Below are positions 43,472-52,239 of a stretch of 64,000 nucleotides of DNA, one piece after another. Made by a program: the position numbers and the translations under genes. Under the pieces are notes generated by a model. The model was not told the origin of the DNA. It ran no database searches and worked only from the letters and a program-made list of their open reading frames with translations. Every line of letters begins with the position of its first letter. Position 1 is the stretch's first letter. The stretch comes from Pseudomonas chlororaphis (GTDB lineage Bacteria > Pseudomonadota > Gammaproteobacteria > Pseudomonadales > Pseudomonadaceae), in NCBI RefSeq assembly GCF_003731765.1, contig NZ_MOAL01000009.1, positions 124,001-188,000 of the forward strand. The letters are read 5' to 3'.

Positions 43472-43979
43472 AAGCCTGGCCAACGCCCTGCTGTTTCAGT
43501 TGGGCTGGTTCGCCTGCGTCATGGGCGGCGATGGCCCCTGGCTGTTGCTCGGCGCCACCGTGTTGGTGATTCACCTGCTGTGGATTGGCACCTGGGCCGA
43601 AGAGGGTCGGCTGGTGATCAGCGTGGCCTTGCTGGGCACGGTGCTGGACAGTTTCCTGCAGTGGCTGGGGGTGTTCGAGTTCCAACAGGTCACCCTGCTG
43701 ATTCCCTTCTGGCTGATGCTGCTCTGGGCCTTGCTGGCCACCACCTTGCGCCATTGCCTGGCCTGGAGCGCGCGCCCCTGGTGGCTGGCTGCGGCACTGG
43801 GCGCAGTCGGCGGCCCGCTGTCCTACTACGCCGGCGGGCAACTGGCGGGGGTGCACTTTCCCTACGGCACATGGCCGACCCTGGTGGGCCTGGGAGTGCT
43901 CTGGGGCCTGGTGTTTCCGGGACTGCATGCCCTGGCCCGCTACGCCGAGGCAGGCACGCCATTGCCCGATAATCCCTGA
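43464..43979 (+). CDS. DUF2878 membrane protein
   Basis: A 171-residue protein with about five hydrophobic segments and the signature NALLFQLGWFACVMGGDGPWLLLG at the start, as in DUF2878. Function unknown. It overlaps the methyltransferase gene by 8 bases and is the last gene of the run, so it likely serves the same membrane-lipid pathway. Confidence 0.86.
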   Translation: MRKSLANALLFQLGWFACVMGGDGPWLLLGATVLVIHLLWIGTWAEEGRLVISVALLGTVLDSFLQWLGVFEFQQVTLLIPFWLMLLWALLATTLRHCLAWSARPWWLAAALGAVGGPLSYYAGGQLAGVHFPYGTWPTLVGLGVLWGLVFPGLHALARYAEAGTPLPDNP

Positions 43980-44033
43980 ACGTCTGTCAGGGGCTTCACA
44001 CAGCCATCGCCGGCTGCCTTACACTGCGCGCCT

Positions 44034-44339
44034 ATGACCACTATCCCCATTACCCAGATCGCCGAACCCGCCGTCACCTGCTCAACGTGCGCCGCCTGCT
44101 GCTGCCAGCTGGAGGTCATGCTGATCACTGACACCGGCGTGCCCGAGCGTTACATCGACACCGACGATTGGGGTGGGGAAGTCATGCTGCGCCTGGATGA
44201 CGGCTGGTGCGCCGCGCTGGATCGCAACACCATGATGTGCAGCATCTACGAGAAACGCCCGCTGATTTGCCGGGAGTTCGAGATGGGCGAAGTGGACTGC
44301 ATCAACGAACGCCGAGGCATCGCCACGGCGTATCGCTGA
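44034..44339 (+). CDS. YkgJ family cysteine cluster protein
   Basis: A 101-residue protein with the cysteine set CSTCAACCCQ (residues 16-25), CAALD.., CSIYEKRPLICREFE and a late Cys, matching the CxxxC metal or Fe-S cluster pattern of YkgJ/UPF0153. Function unknown. It sits 54 bases after the DUF2878 gene and may or may not belong to that operon. Confidence 0.85.
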   Translation: MTTIPITQIAEPAVTCSTCAACCCQLEVMLITDTGVPERYIDTDDWGGEVMLRLDDGWCAALDRNTMMCSIYEKRPLICREFEMGEVDCINERRGIATAYR

Positions 44340-44347
44340 GGGGTGCC

Positions 44348-44866
44348 TTACAGCGCCAGGGTGTAGTGCAGCGCGTAGCTCTCGACCCCATCGTTGGGGC
44401 TGGCGATACCGGCATTGGAATAGTGCGTCGCACGAATCCCCACCTCATGCCCGCCAGCGAAACGCAAGCCGAAGCCCAGGCGGTCTTCGAACTGGAACGC
44501 CGAGCCCAGCTTGTTGCTTTCCACCTCGGTGTGGGCGAACGCGGCCACACCAATGCCCGCCTCGATGTATGGCTTGACGCTGGCACCGGTGAATTCGTAG
44601 ACCAGTACCGGCGAGAACGACAGGCTGTGATTGTTGGCTTTATCGTCGCCATCCCAGAAGGTGTAGGCCCCGCTCCAGTAGCCGGTCAGACGACCGACAT
44701 CACTTTGCAGCCAGCTCTTGTCCCAATCCCATTGCATACCCAAGCGATAAGTCTGGGTCGAGTCGCTGGTTTGCCCCACGGCAAATTCGACGCCTGCGGC
44801 TTGCGCAGAAACACTGTGCCCCACCATAGCGGCCGCCAGTGCGGCCAGACAAAATAGTCGCCTCAT
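44348..44866 (-). CDS. pagL: Lipid A 3-O-deacylase
   Basis: A 172-residue outer-membrane beta-barrel enzyme that removes the 3-O-acyl chain from lipid A. A signal peptide ends near SAQA. The catalytic His and Ser are in ATHYSNAGI (near residue 148) and the Glu is in NDGVES, matching the His-Ser-Glu triad of PagL. The start at 44866 has AAGGG 8 bases upstream; a GTG three codons earlier is too close to it. Same relative position, next to murI and phr, as in P. aeruginosa. Confidence 0.9.
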   Translation of the reverse strand: MRRLFCLAALAAAMVGHSVSAQAAGVEFAVGQTSDSTQTYRLGMQWDWDKSWLQSDVGRLTGYWSGAYTFWDGDDKANNHSLSFSPVLVYEFTGASVKPYIEAGIGVAAFAHTEVESNKLGSAFQFEDRLGFGLRFAGGHEVGIRATHYSNAGIASPNDGVESYALHYTLAL

Positions 44867-44984
44867 CAAGAACACCCTTTCTGATCGATTTTTGTAGGTT
44901 TTAGTACAAGGTCGTACAGGGCGTATAGAAATCTGCGCCGAAACAGAAGTTCAGCGCCGATTCGAATTTTTTGCTGGATGGGGA

Positions 44985-45776
44985 TTAACCGGGAAACGCC
45001 TGTACCGCGCCAGCACCCTGCCATAACACGGGCAAGACCTGGGCGAAGTGCTGCACATTGCCACTGGTCCAGAAGCGAGTGTCACGTGCAGGACCTGAAG
45101 CCAGTAGCCCACGCTCGTCCAGCAAGCGCTGGAGTTGCCGCGCCACTGCAGCGCCGGTGTCGATCAGGCTGATATCGTCGGCCAGCATCTGCTTGAGCAA
45201 AGGCTTGAGGAAGGGATAGTGGGTGCAGCCCAGGATGATGGTGTCGCAACCGGCGGCCAGCAACGGCTCCACATAGCCTTGCAATAGCCGGCGCAGGACC
45301 GGGCTGTGCAAGTCGCCGTCTTCGATCCGCTCCACCAACCCCGGGCAAGGTTGGGTGATGACTTTCACATCGGTGGCGAAACGATCAAGCAAGGCGGCGA
45401 ACTTGGCGCTCTGCAAGGTGCCGGTGGTGGCCAGCACGCCAACCACGCCGCTGCGGGTAGCCGCAGCCGCCGGCTTGACCGCCGGCTCCATGCCGACGAT
45501 GGGCCAATCGGGGTAATCACGACGTAAATCGGCCACCCCAGCCACCGTGGCGGTATTGCACGCCAGCACCAGGGCCTTGGCGCCTTGCTGGTGAAAAAAG
45601 CGCGCCATCACGCTGCAACGCTCGCGGATGAATTCAGGGGATTTTTCGCCGTAGGGAATGTGCCCGCAATCGCCGAAATACAACAACGATTCCTGAGGCA
45701 GGCGTTGCTGAATTTCGGCCAGCACCGACAAGCCGCCAACGCCGGAATCGAAAACGCCGATGGGCGCTTCACCCAT
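44985..45776 (-). CDS. murI: Glutamate racemase
   Basis: A 263-residue enzyme that makes D-glutamate for peptidoglycan. The two catalytic cysteines are in VLACNTATVAG and LGCTHYPFLKP, and the N-terminal IGVFDSGVGGLSVL is conserved. The ATG at 45776 overlaps the moeB end by 8 bases, so it is the last gene of the hemA-prfA-prmC-moeB-murI transcript. Confidence 0.94.
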   Translation of the reverse strand: MGEAPIGVFDSGVGGLSVLAEIQQRLPQESLLYFGDCGHIPYGEKSPEFIRERCSVMARFFHQQGAKALVLACNTATVAGVADLRRDYPDWPIVGMEPAVKPAAAATRSGVVGVLATTGTLQSAKFAALLDRFATDVKVITQPCPGLVERIEDGDLHSPVLRRLLQGYVEPLLAAGCDTIILGCTHYPFLKPLLKQMLADDISLIDTGAAVARQLQRLLDERGLLASGPARDTRFWTSGNVQHFAQVLPVLWQGAGAVQAFPG

Positions 45777-46524
45777 GGTGCGACCCACAGACGCTGCAGC
45801 CTGGGTCGCGCTTGACCCGCAACTCGCGAAAGCGCGTGCCCAAGGCATCGATCAGCAACAGGCGGCCCACCAGTGGCTCACCGAACCCAGCCAGCAGCTT
45901 TAGCGCCTCCAAGGCTTGCAGGCTGCCGACCAAGCCCACCAAGGGGCCCAGCACGCCGGCTTCGCTGCAGGTCAGTTCAGCCTCGCTGCCATGCCCGTAC
46001 AGGCAGTGGTAGCAGGGGCTTTCCGGGCGCCGTGGATCGAACACCGACAGTTGCCCTTCCAGGCGAATCGCCGCGCCGCTGACCAAGGGTTTGCCCGCCG
46101 CCACACAGGCGGCGTTGACCGACTCACGGGTGGTGAAGTTATCGCTGCAATCAAGCACCAGGTCCACGGCGGCCACCGCTGCGGCCAGGGAATCCTCATC
46201 CAGCGCAGTGCGCCTTGGCAGCAACTGGATCTGTGGGTTGAGGGCGCTCAAGCGCGCCATGGCCGAGTCGACCTTGCTCATGCCGACGCTGGCGGTGTCG
46301 TGAATGATCTGACGTTGCAGGTTGGTCAGGTCGACGCTGTCGAAATCCGCCAAGTGCAGCTCGCCCACCCCCGCGGCCGCCAGGTACAACGCGACCGGCG
46401 CGCCGAGGCCGCCGAGACCGACGATCAGCACCCGGCTGTTTTTCAGGCGCAACTGGCCTTCGATGTCGACGTGCTGCAACAGAATCTGCCGGCTATAGCG
46501 CAACAGCTCCTGATCGTTCAGCAC
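45769..46524 (-). CDS. moeB: Molybdopterin-synthase adenylyltransferase (MoeB/ThiF family)
   Basis: A 251-residue E1-like enzyme that adenylates the C-terminus of the MoaD sulfur carrier. It shows the nucleotide site VLIVGLGGLGAPVALYL, LTNLQRQIIH, and the zinc cysteines CYHC and CSVC. It starts with GTG at 46524, overlapping prmC by 7 bases. A role with ThiS or another carrier cannot be excluded. Confidence 0.9.
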   Translation of the reverse strand: MLNDQELLRYSRQILLQHVDIEGQLRLKNSRVLIVGLGGLGAPVALYLAAAGVGELHLADFDSVDLTNLQRQIIHDTASVGMSKVDSAMARLSALNPQIQLLPRRTALDEDSLAAAVAAVDLVLDCSDNFTTRESVNAACVAAGKPLVSGAAIRLEGQLSVFDPRRPESPCYHCLYGHGSEAELTCSEAGVLGPLVGLVGSLQALEALKLLAGFGEPLVGRLLLIDALGTRFRELRVKRDPGCSVCGSHHG

Positions 46525-47348
46525 GGCAGGCGCCCCAGGCTGATGCGTTCATGGCCACCGAGGTCAACGCGGCTGTGAACCTCGATAAAGCCTTGGCTGA
46601 GCAGCAGGTCACGCACGGCCACGGCCTGATCGTAGCCATGTTCGAGCATCAACCAGCCGCCCGCCGCAAGGTGCTGCGGCGCCTGGGCAATGATCAGGCG
46701 CAGATCGTCCAGGCCGTCATGACCGGCGACCAGGGCGCTTTCAGGTTCGAAGCGCACATCACCGGCCGCCAGATGGGGATCGGCGGCCGCAATGTAGGGC
46801 GGGTTGCTGACAATCAACTGATAACGCTGGCCCTGCAAGGCGCCGAACCAGTGGCTGTTGAGCACGCTGACGTTATGCAACTGCAGGCGCTGGCGATTGC
46901 GCTCGGCCAGGGCCACGGCTTCCAGCACACGATCCACCGCCGTGACATTCCAGGCCGGACGCTCGCTGGCCAAGGCCAGGGCAATCGCACCGCTGCCGGT
47001 GCCCAGGTCCAGCACCTTGGCCGGGGTCGCCGGCAACAGATCCAGGGCTGTTTCCACCAGCAACTCGGTGTCCGGCCGAGGGATCAGGGTGTGGGGCGCC
47101 ACTTCCAGATCAAGCTTCCAGAACCCCTGCTGGCCGAGGATGTAGGCCACCGGCTCGCCGGAGCGGCGGCGTTGCAGGTACTCGGCGAACACCAGCGCGG
47201 CCTCGCTGGGCACGATGCGTTCGGGCCAGGTGTGGAGAAAACTGCGGGACTTGCCCAGGGCAGCCGCCAGCAGCAGCTCGGCGTCCAGGCGGGCGGTCGG
47301 GGAATCAGGCAACTCGGCTGCGCGCAGCAGGCTGGCAATGATGGTCAT
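46518..47348 (-). CDS. prmC: Peptide chain release factor N5-glutamine methyltransferase
   Basis: A 276-residue SAM methyltransferase that methylates the GGQ glutamine of release factors. SAM motif VLDLGTGSGAIALAL and the catalytic NPPY (IVSNPPYIAA) are visible. Its ATG directly follows the prfA stop codon, which fits its substrate being the product of the upstream gene. Confidence 0.95.
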   Translation of the reverse strand: MTIIASLLRAAELPDSPTARLDAELLLAAALGKSRSFLHTWPERIVPSEAALVFAEYLQRRRSGEPVAYILGQQGFWKLDLEVAPHTLIPRPDTELLVETALDLLPATPAKVLDLGTGSGAIALALASERPAWNVTAVDRVLEAVALAERNRQRLQLHNVSVLNSHWFGALQGQRYQLIVSNPPYIAAADPHLAAGDVRFEPESALVAGHDGLDDLRLIIAQAPQHLAAGGWLMLEHGYDQAVAVRDLLLSQGFIEVHSRVDLGGHERISLGRLPC

Positions 47349-48431
47349 TTACTCACCCAAAGCCGCAAGTTGGTCCGCCTGGTACTCGGCCAGCAACGGT
47401 TCGATCACCGCTTCGACGCCACCGGCGAGGATTTCATCCAGGGAATACAGGGTCAGGTTGACCCGATGGTCGGTGACCCGGCCCTGGGGGAAGTTGTAGG
47501 TGCGAATCCGCTCGGAACGGTCACCGGAACCCACCAGCAACTTGCGCTCGCTGGCGATGGCGTTGGCCGCGGCGCTGGTCTGCTGGTCATTCAGTTTGGC
47601 CGACAGCCAGGACATGGCCCGGGCACGGTTCTTGTGCTGGGAGCGCTCTTCCTGGCACTCCACCACAATCCCCGTGGGAAGGTGAGTAATGCGGATCGCC
47701 GAGTCGGTCTTGTTCACGTGCTGGCCACCGGCGCCCGAGGAGCGGTAAGTGTCGACACGCAAGTCCGCCGGGTTGATCTCGATGGCTTCCTGCTCGTCCG
47801 GCTCGGGCAATACCGCCACGGTGCAGGCCGAGGTGTGGATGCGCCCTTGGGATTCAGTGGCCGGGACCCGCTGCACGCGATGGGCACCGGATTCGAACTT
47901 GAGCTTGCCGTAGACATTGTCGCCTTCGACCCGGGCAATGACTTCTTTATAGCCGCCGTGTTCGCCCTCGTTTTCCGAGAGGATCTCCAGGCGCCACCCA
48001 CGACGCTCGGCGTAGCGCGAATACATGCGGAACAGGTCGCCGGAGAAGATCGCCGCCTCGTCACCACCGGTGCCGGCGCGGATTTCCAAGAACACGTTGC
48101 GCCCGTCATTGGGGTCCTTGGGCAGCAGCATGCGTTGCAGGGTGCTTTCCAGTTCCAGCAATTGCTCTTTGGCTTCGCGAACTTCTTCCACGGCCATTTC
48201 CCGCATGTCCGGGTCGCTGTCCTTGAGCAGCGCCTGGGCGCCTTCAAGGTCAGACTGCACCTTGAGCACCTGTTTATAGGCGGCGACGATCGGCTCGACT
48301 TCGGCGTATTCCTTGGAATAGGCGCGGAATTTGGTCTGATCGGAGATGACTTCGCCATCGCCGAGCAAGGCGGTCAATTCCTCGAAACGGTCCTGGAGAA
48401 TGTCCAGCTTATTGAGCAGTGACGCTTTCAT
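47349..48431 (-). CDS. prfA: Peptide chain release factor 1
   Basis: A 360-residue class I release factor for UAA/UAG. The GGQ motif is in SSGAGGQHVNKTDSAI (near residue 230). The stop-recognition region includes the PxT-type segment RVPATESQGR. Its ATG overlaps the hemA stop (ATGA). The hemA-prfA-prmC order is the classical gammaproteobacterial one. Confidence 0.96.
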   Translation of the reverse strand: MKASLLNKLDILQDRFEELTALLGDGEVISDQTKFRAYSKEYAEVEPIVAAYKQVLKVQSDLEGAQALLKDSDPDMREMAVEEVREAKEQLLELESTLQRMLLPKDPNDGRNVFLEIRAGTGGDEAAIFSGDLFRMYSRYAERRGWRLEILSENEGEHGGYKEVIARVEGDNVYGKLKFESGAHRVQRVPATESQGRIHTSACTVAVLPEPDEQEAIEINPADLRVDTYRSSGAGGQHVNKTDSAIRITHLPTGIVVECQEERSQHKNRARAMSWLSAKLNDQQTSAAANAIASERKLLVGSGDRSERIRTYNFPQGRVTDHRVNLTLYSLDEILAGGVEAVIEPLLAEYQADQLAALGE

Positions 48432-49705
48432 TGCGGGGTTTTATCCGAAGGGCCCTCTCCGAGGGCAAAGAGTTCTTGGGCCATGGCCAGCGCATCGAGG
48501 CGGCCTTCGGCGGACAGCTTTTTCAACTGCACGCTCGGCGCGTGCAGCAATTTGTTGGTCAGGCCACGGGCCAGTTGCACCAGCACGTCCTCGGCGCTAG
48601 CGCCATTGGCCAGCAGGCGCTGGGCCTTTTGCAATTCTTCGTCGCGCAGGCGCTCGCTCTGTTGGCGATAGGCCTTGAGCACATCAACCGCCGCCAGCTC
48701 GCGCAGGCGCACCATGAAATCTTCGGCGCCGATGGTCACCAGCTCTTCGGCGGCCTGGGCAGCACCCTGGCGGCTTTTGAGGTTTTCCGCGACCACTTCG
48801 TGGAGGTCGTCGACGGTGTAGAGATAAACGTCGTCCAACTCGCCGACTTCTGGCTCGATATCCCGGGGAACAGCGATATCCACCATGAAAATCGGCTTGT
48901 GCTTGCGCAGTTTCAGAGCGCTTTCCACAGCGCCCTTGCCGAGGATCGGCAACTGGCTGGCGGTGGAACTGATGACGATATCGCTGTGCACCAGCTCCTG
49001 GGGAATGTCCGAAAGCAGCACGGCGTGGGCACCAAATTGTTCGGCCAGAATGCTGGCCCGCTCCAGGGTTCGGTTGGCCACAACGATACGCTTGACCCCC
49101 AGGTCGTGCAGGTGACGGGCCACCAGGGTAATGGTCTCGCCGGCCCCGATCAGCAAGGCCTGGCTGCGTTGCAGGTCACTGAAAATCTGTTTCGCCAGGC
49201 TCACCGCGGCAAAGGCCACCGATACCGGGTTCTCACCAATGGCGGTGTCCGTGCGCACCTGCTTGGCAGCGCTGAACGTGGCCTGGAACAAGCGACCGAG
49301 CAGCGGGCCGATGGTGCCGGCTTCACGGGCCACGGCGTAGGCCGACTTCATTTGCCCGAGGATCTGCGGTTCGCCCAGCACCAGCGAATCCAGCCCCGAG
49401 GCGACGCGCATCATGTGACGAACTGCCGCATCATCTTCGTGCACATAAGCACTCGAACGCAGCTCATCCAGGCTCAAATGGTGATAATCGGCCAGCCAAC
49501 GCAGCACGATATCCGCCGACAGGTGATCCTGCTCTATATAAAGCTCACTGCGATTGCAGGTGGAGAGGATCGCAGCTTCGCGGCTGTCGGTGAGGCGGCA
49601 GAGCTGCTGCAAGGCCTCAACCAACTGCTCAGGGGTAAAGGCCACGCGCTCGCGGACGTCTACTGAAGCAGTCTTGTGGTTAATACCGAGTGCAAGGAAG
49701 GCCAT
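48428..49705 (-). CDS. hemA: Glutamyl-tRNA reductase
   Basis: A 425-residue NADPH-dependent enzyme that commits glutamyl-tRNA to tetrapyrrole synthesis. The catalytic Cys50 is in ILSTCNRSELY; the NADPH motif LIGAGETITLVARHL and dimerisation region follow. It heads the operon and is divergent from the TPR lipoprotein gene. Confidence 0.95.
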   Translation of the reverse strand: MAFLALGINHKTASVDVRERVAFTPEQLVEALQQLCRLTDSREAAILSTCNRSELYIEQDHLSADIVLRWLADYHHLSLDELRSSAYVHEDDAAVRHMMRVASGLDSLVLGEPQILGQMKSAYAVAREAGTIGPLLGRLFQATFSAAKQVRTDTAIGENPVSVAFAAVSLAKQIFSDLQRSQALLIGAGETITLVARHLHDLGVKRIVVANRTLERASILAEQFGAHAVLLSDIPQELVHSDIVISSTASQLPILGKGAVESALKLRKHKPIFMVDIAVPRDIEPEVGELDDVYLYTVDDLHEVVAENLKSRQGAAQAAEELVTIGAEDFMVRLRELAAVDVLKAYRQQSERLRDEELQKAQRLLANGASAEDVLVQLARGLTNKLLHAPSVQLKKLSAEGRLDALAMAQELFALGEGPSDKTPQ

Positions 49706-49888
49706 TCAAGGTCGCTGATGATGTCGAGAAGCCGACAATTGTCCTACTTCGAAAGATTCAGAACAACCACCGTCGACTATTGTCCTAATAGACGGCCTCT
49801 GTTCTGGCTCCCCGTTGAGTCTCGGTTATGTTTGGCCGAAGGCTTGTGTCATGATGATCCGACCGCAGGTTAGTCGTCCTCTTCCTAT

Positions 49889-51613
49889 ATGAATAGATCT
49901 TCCGCGTTGCTCCTCGCCTTTGTCTTCCTCAGCGGCTGCCAGTCATTGGCTCCCGTTTCGTCGGACGGTACGCCGCCGGTTGAAGACAGCACTCCAGCCC
50001 CTGAAAAGCCCAAGGTTTATTCTTCCTTCAGTGAAGAAACCGTGTTCAGCCTGCTAAGCGCGGAACTGGCCGGCCAGCGCAATCGCTTCGACATTGCCCT
50101 GGACAACTACGTGACCCAGGCCATCAATACCCAGGACCCGGGTATCTCCGAACGCGCCTTTCGCATCGCGGAGTACCTGGGCGCTGACCAGGCAGCGCTG
50201 GACACCTCGCTGATCTGGGCGAAAAACGCCCCGGACGACCTGGAAGCACAGCGGGCTGCAGCGATTCAACTGGCTCGCGCCGGCCGCTATGACGACTCCA
50301 TGGTGTATATGGAGAAAGTCCTGCAGGGCAAAGGCGACACCCATTTCGACTTCCTCGCCTTGTCGGCTGCCGATACCGACCAGGACACCCGCAATGGCCT
50401 GGTCAAGAGCTTCGACCGCTTGCTGGTGAAACACCCGAATAACAGCCAGTTGATTTTCGGCAAGGCCCTGCTGATGCAACAGGACGGCGACGCCAAGGGC
50501 GCCCTCACCCTGTTGGAGCAGAACCCACCGGAAGACGGTGAAGTCGCGCCGCTGTTGTTGCGCGCTCGCCTGCTGCAAAGCCTCGACCGTGGCAAGGAAG
50601 CGCTGCCCCTGCTGGAAAAAAGCATCCGCAAATACCCGGACGACAAGCGCCTGCGCCTGACCTACGCCCGCATGTTGGTGGAGCAGGACCGCATGGACGA
50701 CGCCAAGACTCAGTTCTCGAGCCTGGTGCAGCAGTACCCTGAAGACGACGAACTGCGTTATTCCCTGGCGCTGGTGTGCCTGGAAGCCAAGGCCTGGCAA
50801 GAAGCCAAGGGTTACCTGGAAGACTTGATCGCTCGTGAAAGCCATGTCGATTCGGCCCACCTGAACCTGGGTCGCATCGCAGAAGAGCTCAACGATCCGC
50901 AGGGTGCCCTGGTCGAGTACGCCCAGGTTGGCGCGGGCAACGATTACCTGCCGGCGCAACTGCGCCAGGCCGATATCCTGATGAACAACGGCCGTACCGA
51001 CGAGGCCGAAAAGCGCCTGGCCGCTGCCCGCGACGCCCAGCCCGACTACGCCATCCAGTTGTACCTGGTCGAAGCCGAAACCCTCTCGGCCAATGACCAA
51101 GGGGATCGCGCCTGGAAAATCCTCCAACAAGCCCTGCTGCAATACCCGGACGACCTGAACCTGCTCTACACCCGGGCCATGCAGGCGGAAAAGCGCAATG
51201 ACCTGGCGCAGATGGAAAAGGACCTGCGCCTGATCATTAAGCGCGACCCCGACAATGCCATGGCCCTCAACGCCCTGGGCTATACCCTGTCGGACCGCAC
51301 CACCCGCTATGCGGAAGCCAAGGAACTGATCGAAAAAGCCCATGAGCTGAACCCGGAAGACCCGGCAGTCCTCGACAGCCTGGGCTGGGTCAACTATCGC
51401 CTGGGCAACCTCGACGAAGCCGAGCGCCTGCTGCGCCAGGCCCTGGAGCGTTTCCCCGACCAGGAAGTGGCTGCACACCTGGGTGAAGTGCTCTGGGCCA
51501 ATGGCAAGCAACGGGAAGCCAGACAGATCTGGAGCAAGTTCCTCAAGGAACAGCCCGACAGCCCTATTTTGCGCAGCACCATCAAGCGCCTGACCGGATC
51601 AGAGACCCTCTAA
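49889..51613 (+). CDS. Tetratricopeptide-repeat lipoprotein
   Basis: A 574-residue lipoprotein (signal peptide with lipobox FLSGC) made almost entirely of TPR-like helical pairs, for example AMALNALGYTLSDRTTRYAEAKELIEKA and AVLDSLGWVNYRLGNLDEAERLL. It is equivalent in position to PA4667 of P. aeruginosa. It is an outer-membrane scaffolding protein of unknown partners, upstream of and 4 bases from lolB, so a role in envelope assembly is reasonable. Confidence 0.9.
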   Translation: MNRSSALLLAFVFLSGCQSLAPVSSDGTPPVEDSTPAPEKPKVYSSFSEETVFSLLSAELAGQRNRFDIALDNYVTQAINTQDPGISERAFRIAEYLGADQAALDTSLIWAKNAPDDLEAQRAAAIQLARAGRYDDSMVYMEKVLQGKGDTHFDFLALSAADTDQDTRNGLVKSFDRLLVKHPNNSQLIFGKALLMQQDGDAKGALTLLEQNPPEDGEVAPLLLRARLLQSLDRGKEALPLLEKSIRKYPDDKRLRLTYARMLVEQDRMDDAKTQFSSLVQQYPEDDELRYSLALVCLEAKAWQEAKGYLEDLIARESHVDSAHLNLGRIAEELNDPQGALVEYAQVGAGNDYLPAQLRQADILMNNGRTDEAEKRLAAARDAQPDYAIQLYLVEAETLSANDQGDRAWKILQQALLQYPDDLNLLYTRAMQAEKRNDLAQMEKDLRLIIKRDPDNAMALNALGYTLSDRTTRYAEAKELIEKAHELNPEDPAVLDSLGWVNYRLGNLDEAERLLRQALERFPDQEVAAHLGEVLWANGKQREARQIWSKFLKEQPDSPILRSTIKRLTGSETL

Positions 51614-51617
51614 GACC

Positions 51618-52235
51618 ATGTTTTTGCGCCACATTATCGTTTTCAGTTTTATCGCCCTGCTCGCCGGCTGCGCGGGCTTTGGTGCTCGAGAGTCCGTCCA
51701 GGGCCAGGGCACCCCAGCACAATGGCGAGCGCACAAAGAACAACTGAGCAGCCTCGATGGCTGGCAGATCAACGGAAAAATCGGCATTCGCGCACCCAAG
51801 GATTCCGGCAGTGGCACCCTGTTCTGGCTGCAACGCCAGGATTACTACGACATCCGCCTGTCTGGCCCCCTGGGTCGCGGCGCGGCTCGCTTGACCGGTC
51901 GCCCGGGTCAGGTGTCGCTGGAAGTCGCCAACCAGGGCCGTTTTGACGCCACCACGCCGGAAGCCCTGCTGGAAGAGCAACTCGGCTGGAAGTTGCCAGT
52001 GTCTCATTTGGCCTGGTGGGTGCGTGGGCTGCCTGCGCCGGAGAGCAAAAGCCGCCTGACCCTGAATGGCGATAGCCGCCTGGCCGGTCTGGAACAGGAT
52101 GGCTGGCAGGTCGAATACCTGAGTTATGCCGAGCAGAACGGCTATTGGCTGCCGGAGCGAATCAAGCTCCACGGCAGCGACCTTGATGTCACCCTGGTGA
52201 TCAAGGAATGGCAACCGCGCAAGCTGGGGCAGTAA
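51618..52235 (+). CDS. lolB: Outer-membrane lipoprotein insertion protein LolB
   Basis: A 205-residue lipoprotein (LLAGCAGFG) that receives lipoproteins from LolA and inserts them in the outer membrane. WQINGKIGIRAPKDSGSGTLFWLQ and the C-terminal LPERIKLHGSDLDVTLVIKEWQ are typical. Located between the TPR lipoprotein and ispE, 4 bases from each, as in many gammaproteobacteria. Confidence 0.93.
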   Translation: MFLRHIIVFSFIALLAGCAGFGARESVQGQGTPAQWRAHKEQLSSLDGWQINGKIGIRAPKDSGSGTLFWLQRQDYYDIRLSGPLGRGAARLTGRPGQVSLEVANQGRFDATTPEALLEEQLGWKLPVSHLAWWVRGLPAPESKSRLTLNGDSRLAGLEQDGWQVEYLSYAEQNGYWLPERIKLHGSDLDVTLVIKEWQPRKLGQ

Positions 52236-52239
52236 ATTC

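Noticed and set aside
44902..44926. Three T(A/G)TAC repeats upstream of pagL on the minus strand, resembling the LitR/PplR half-sites
   Set aside because: The spacing does not give the 12-base gap (13 bases between outer copies, about 4 between inner ones) and two sixth bases mismatch. Not counted as an operator.
46551..48422. A 623-codon plus-strand frame opposite prmC and prfA
   Set aside because: Antisense of two essential, clearly identified genes; composition is typical of GC-skewed shadow frames.
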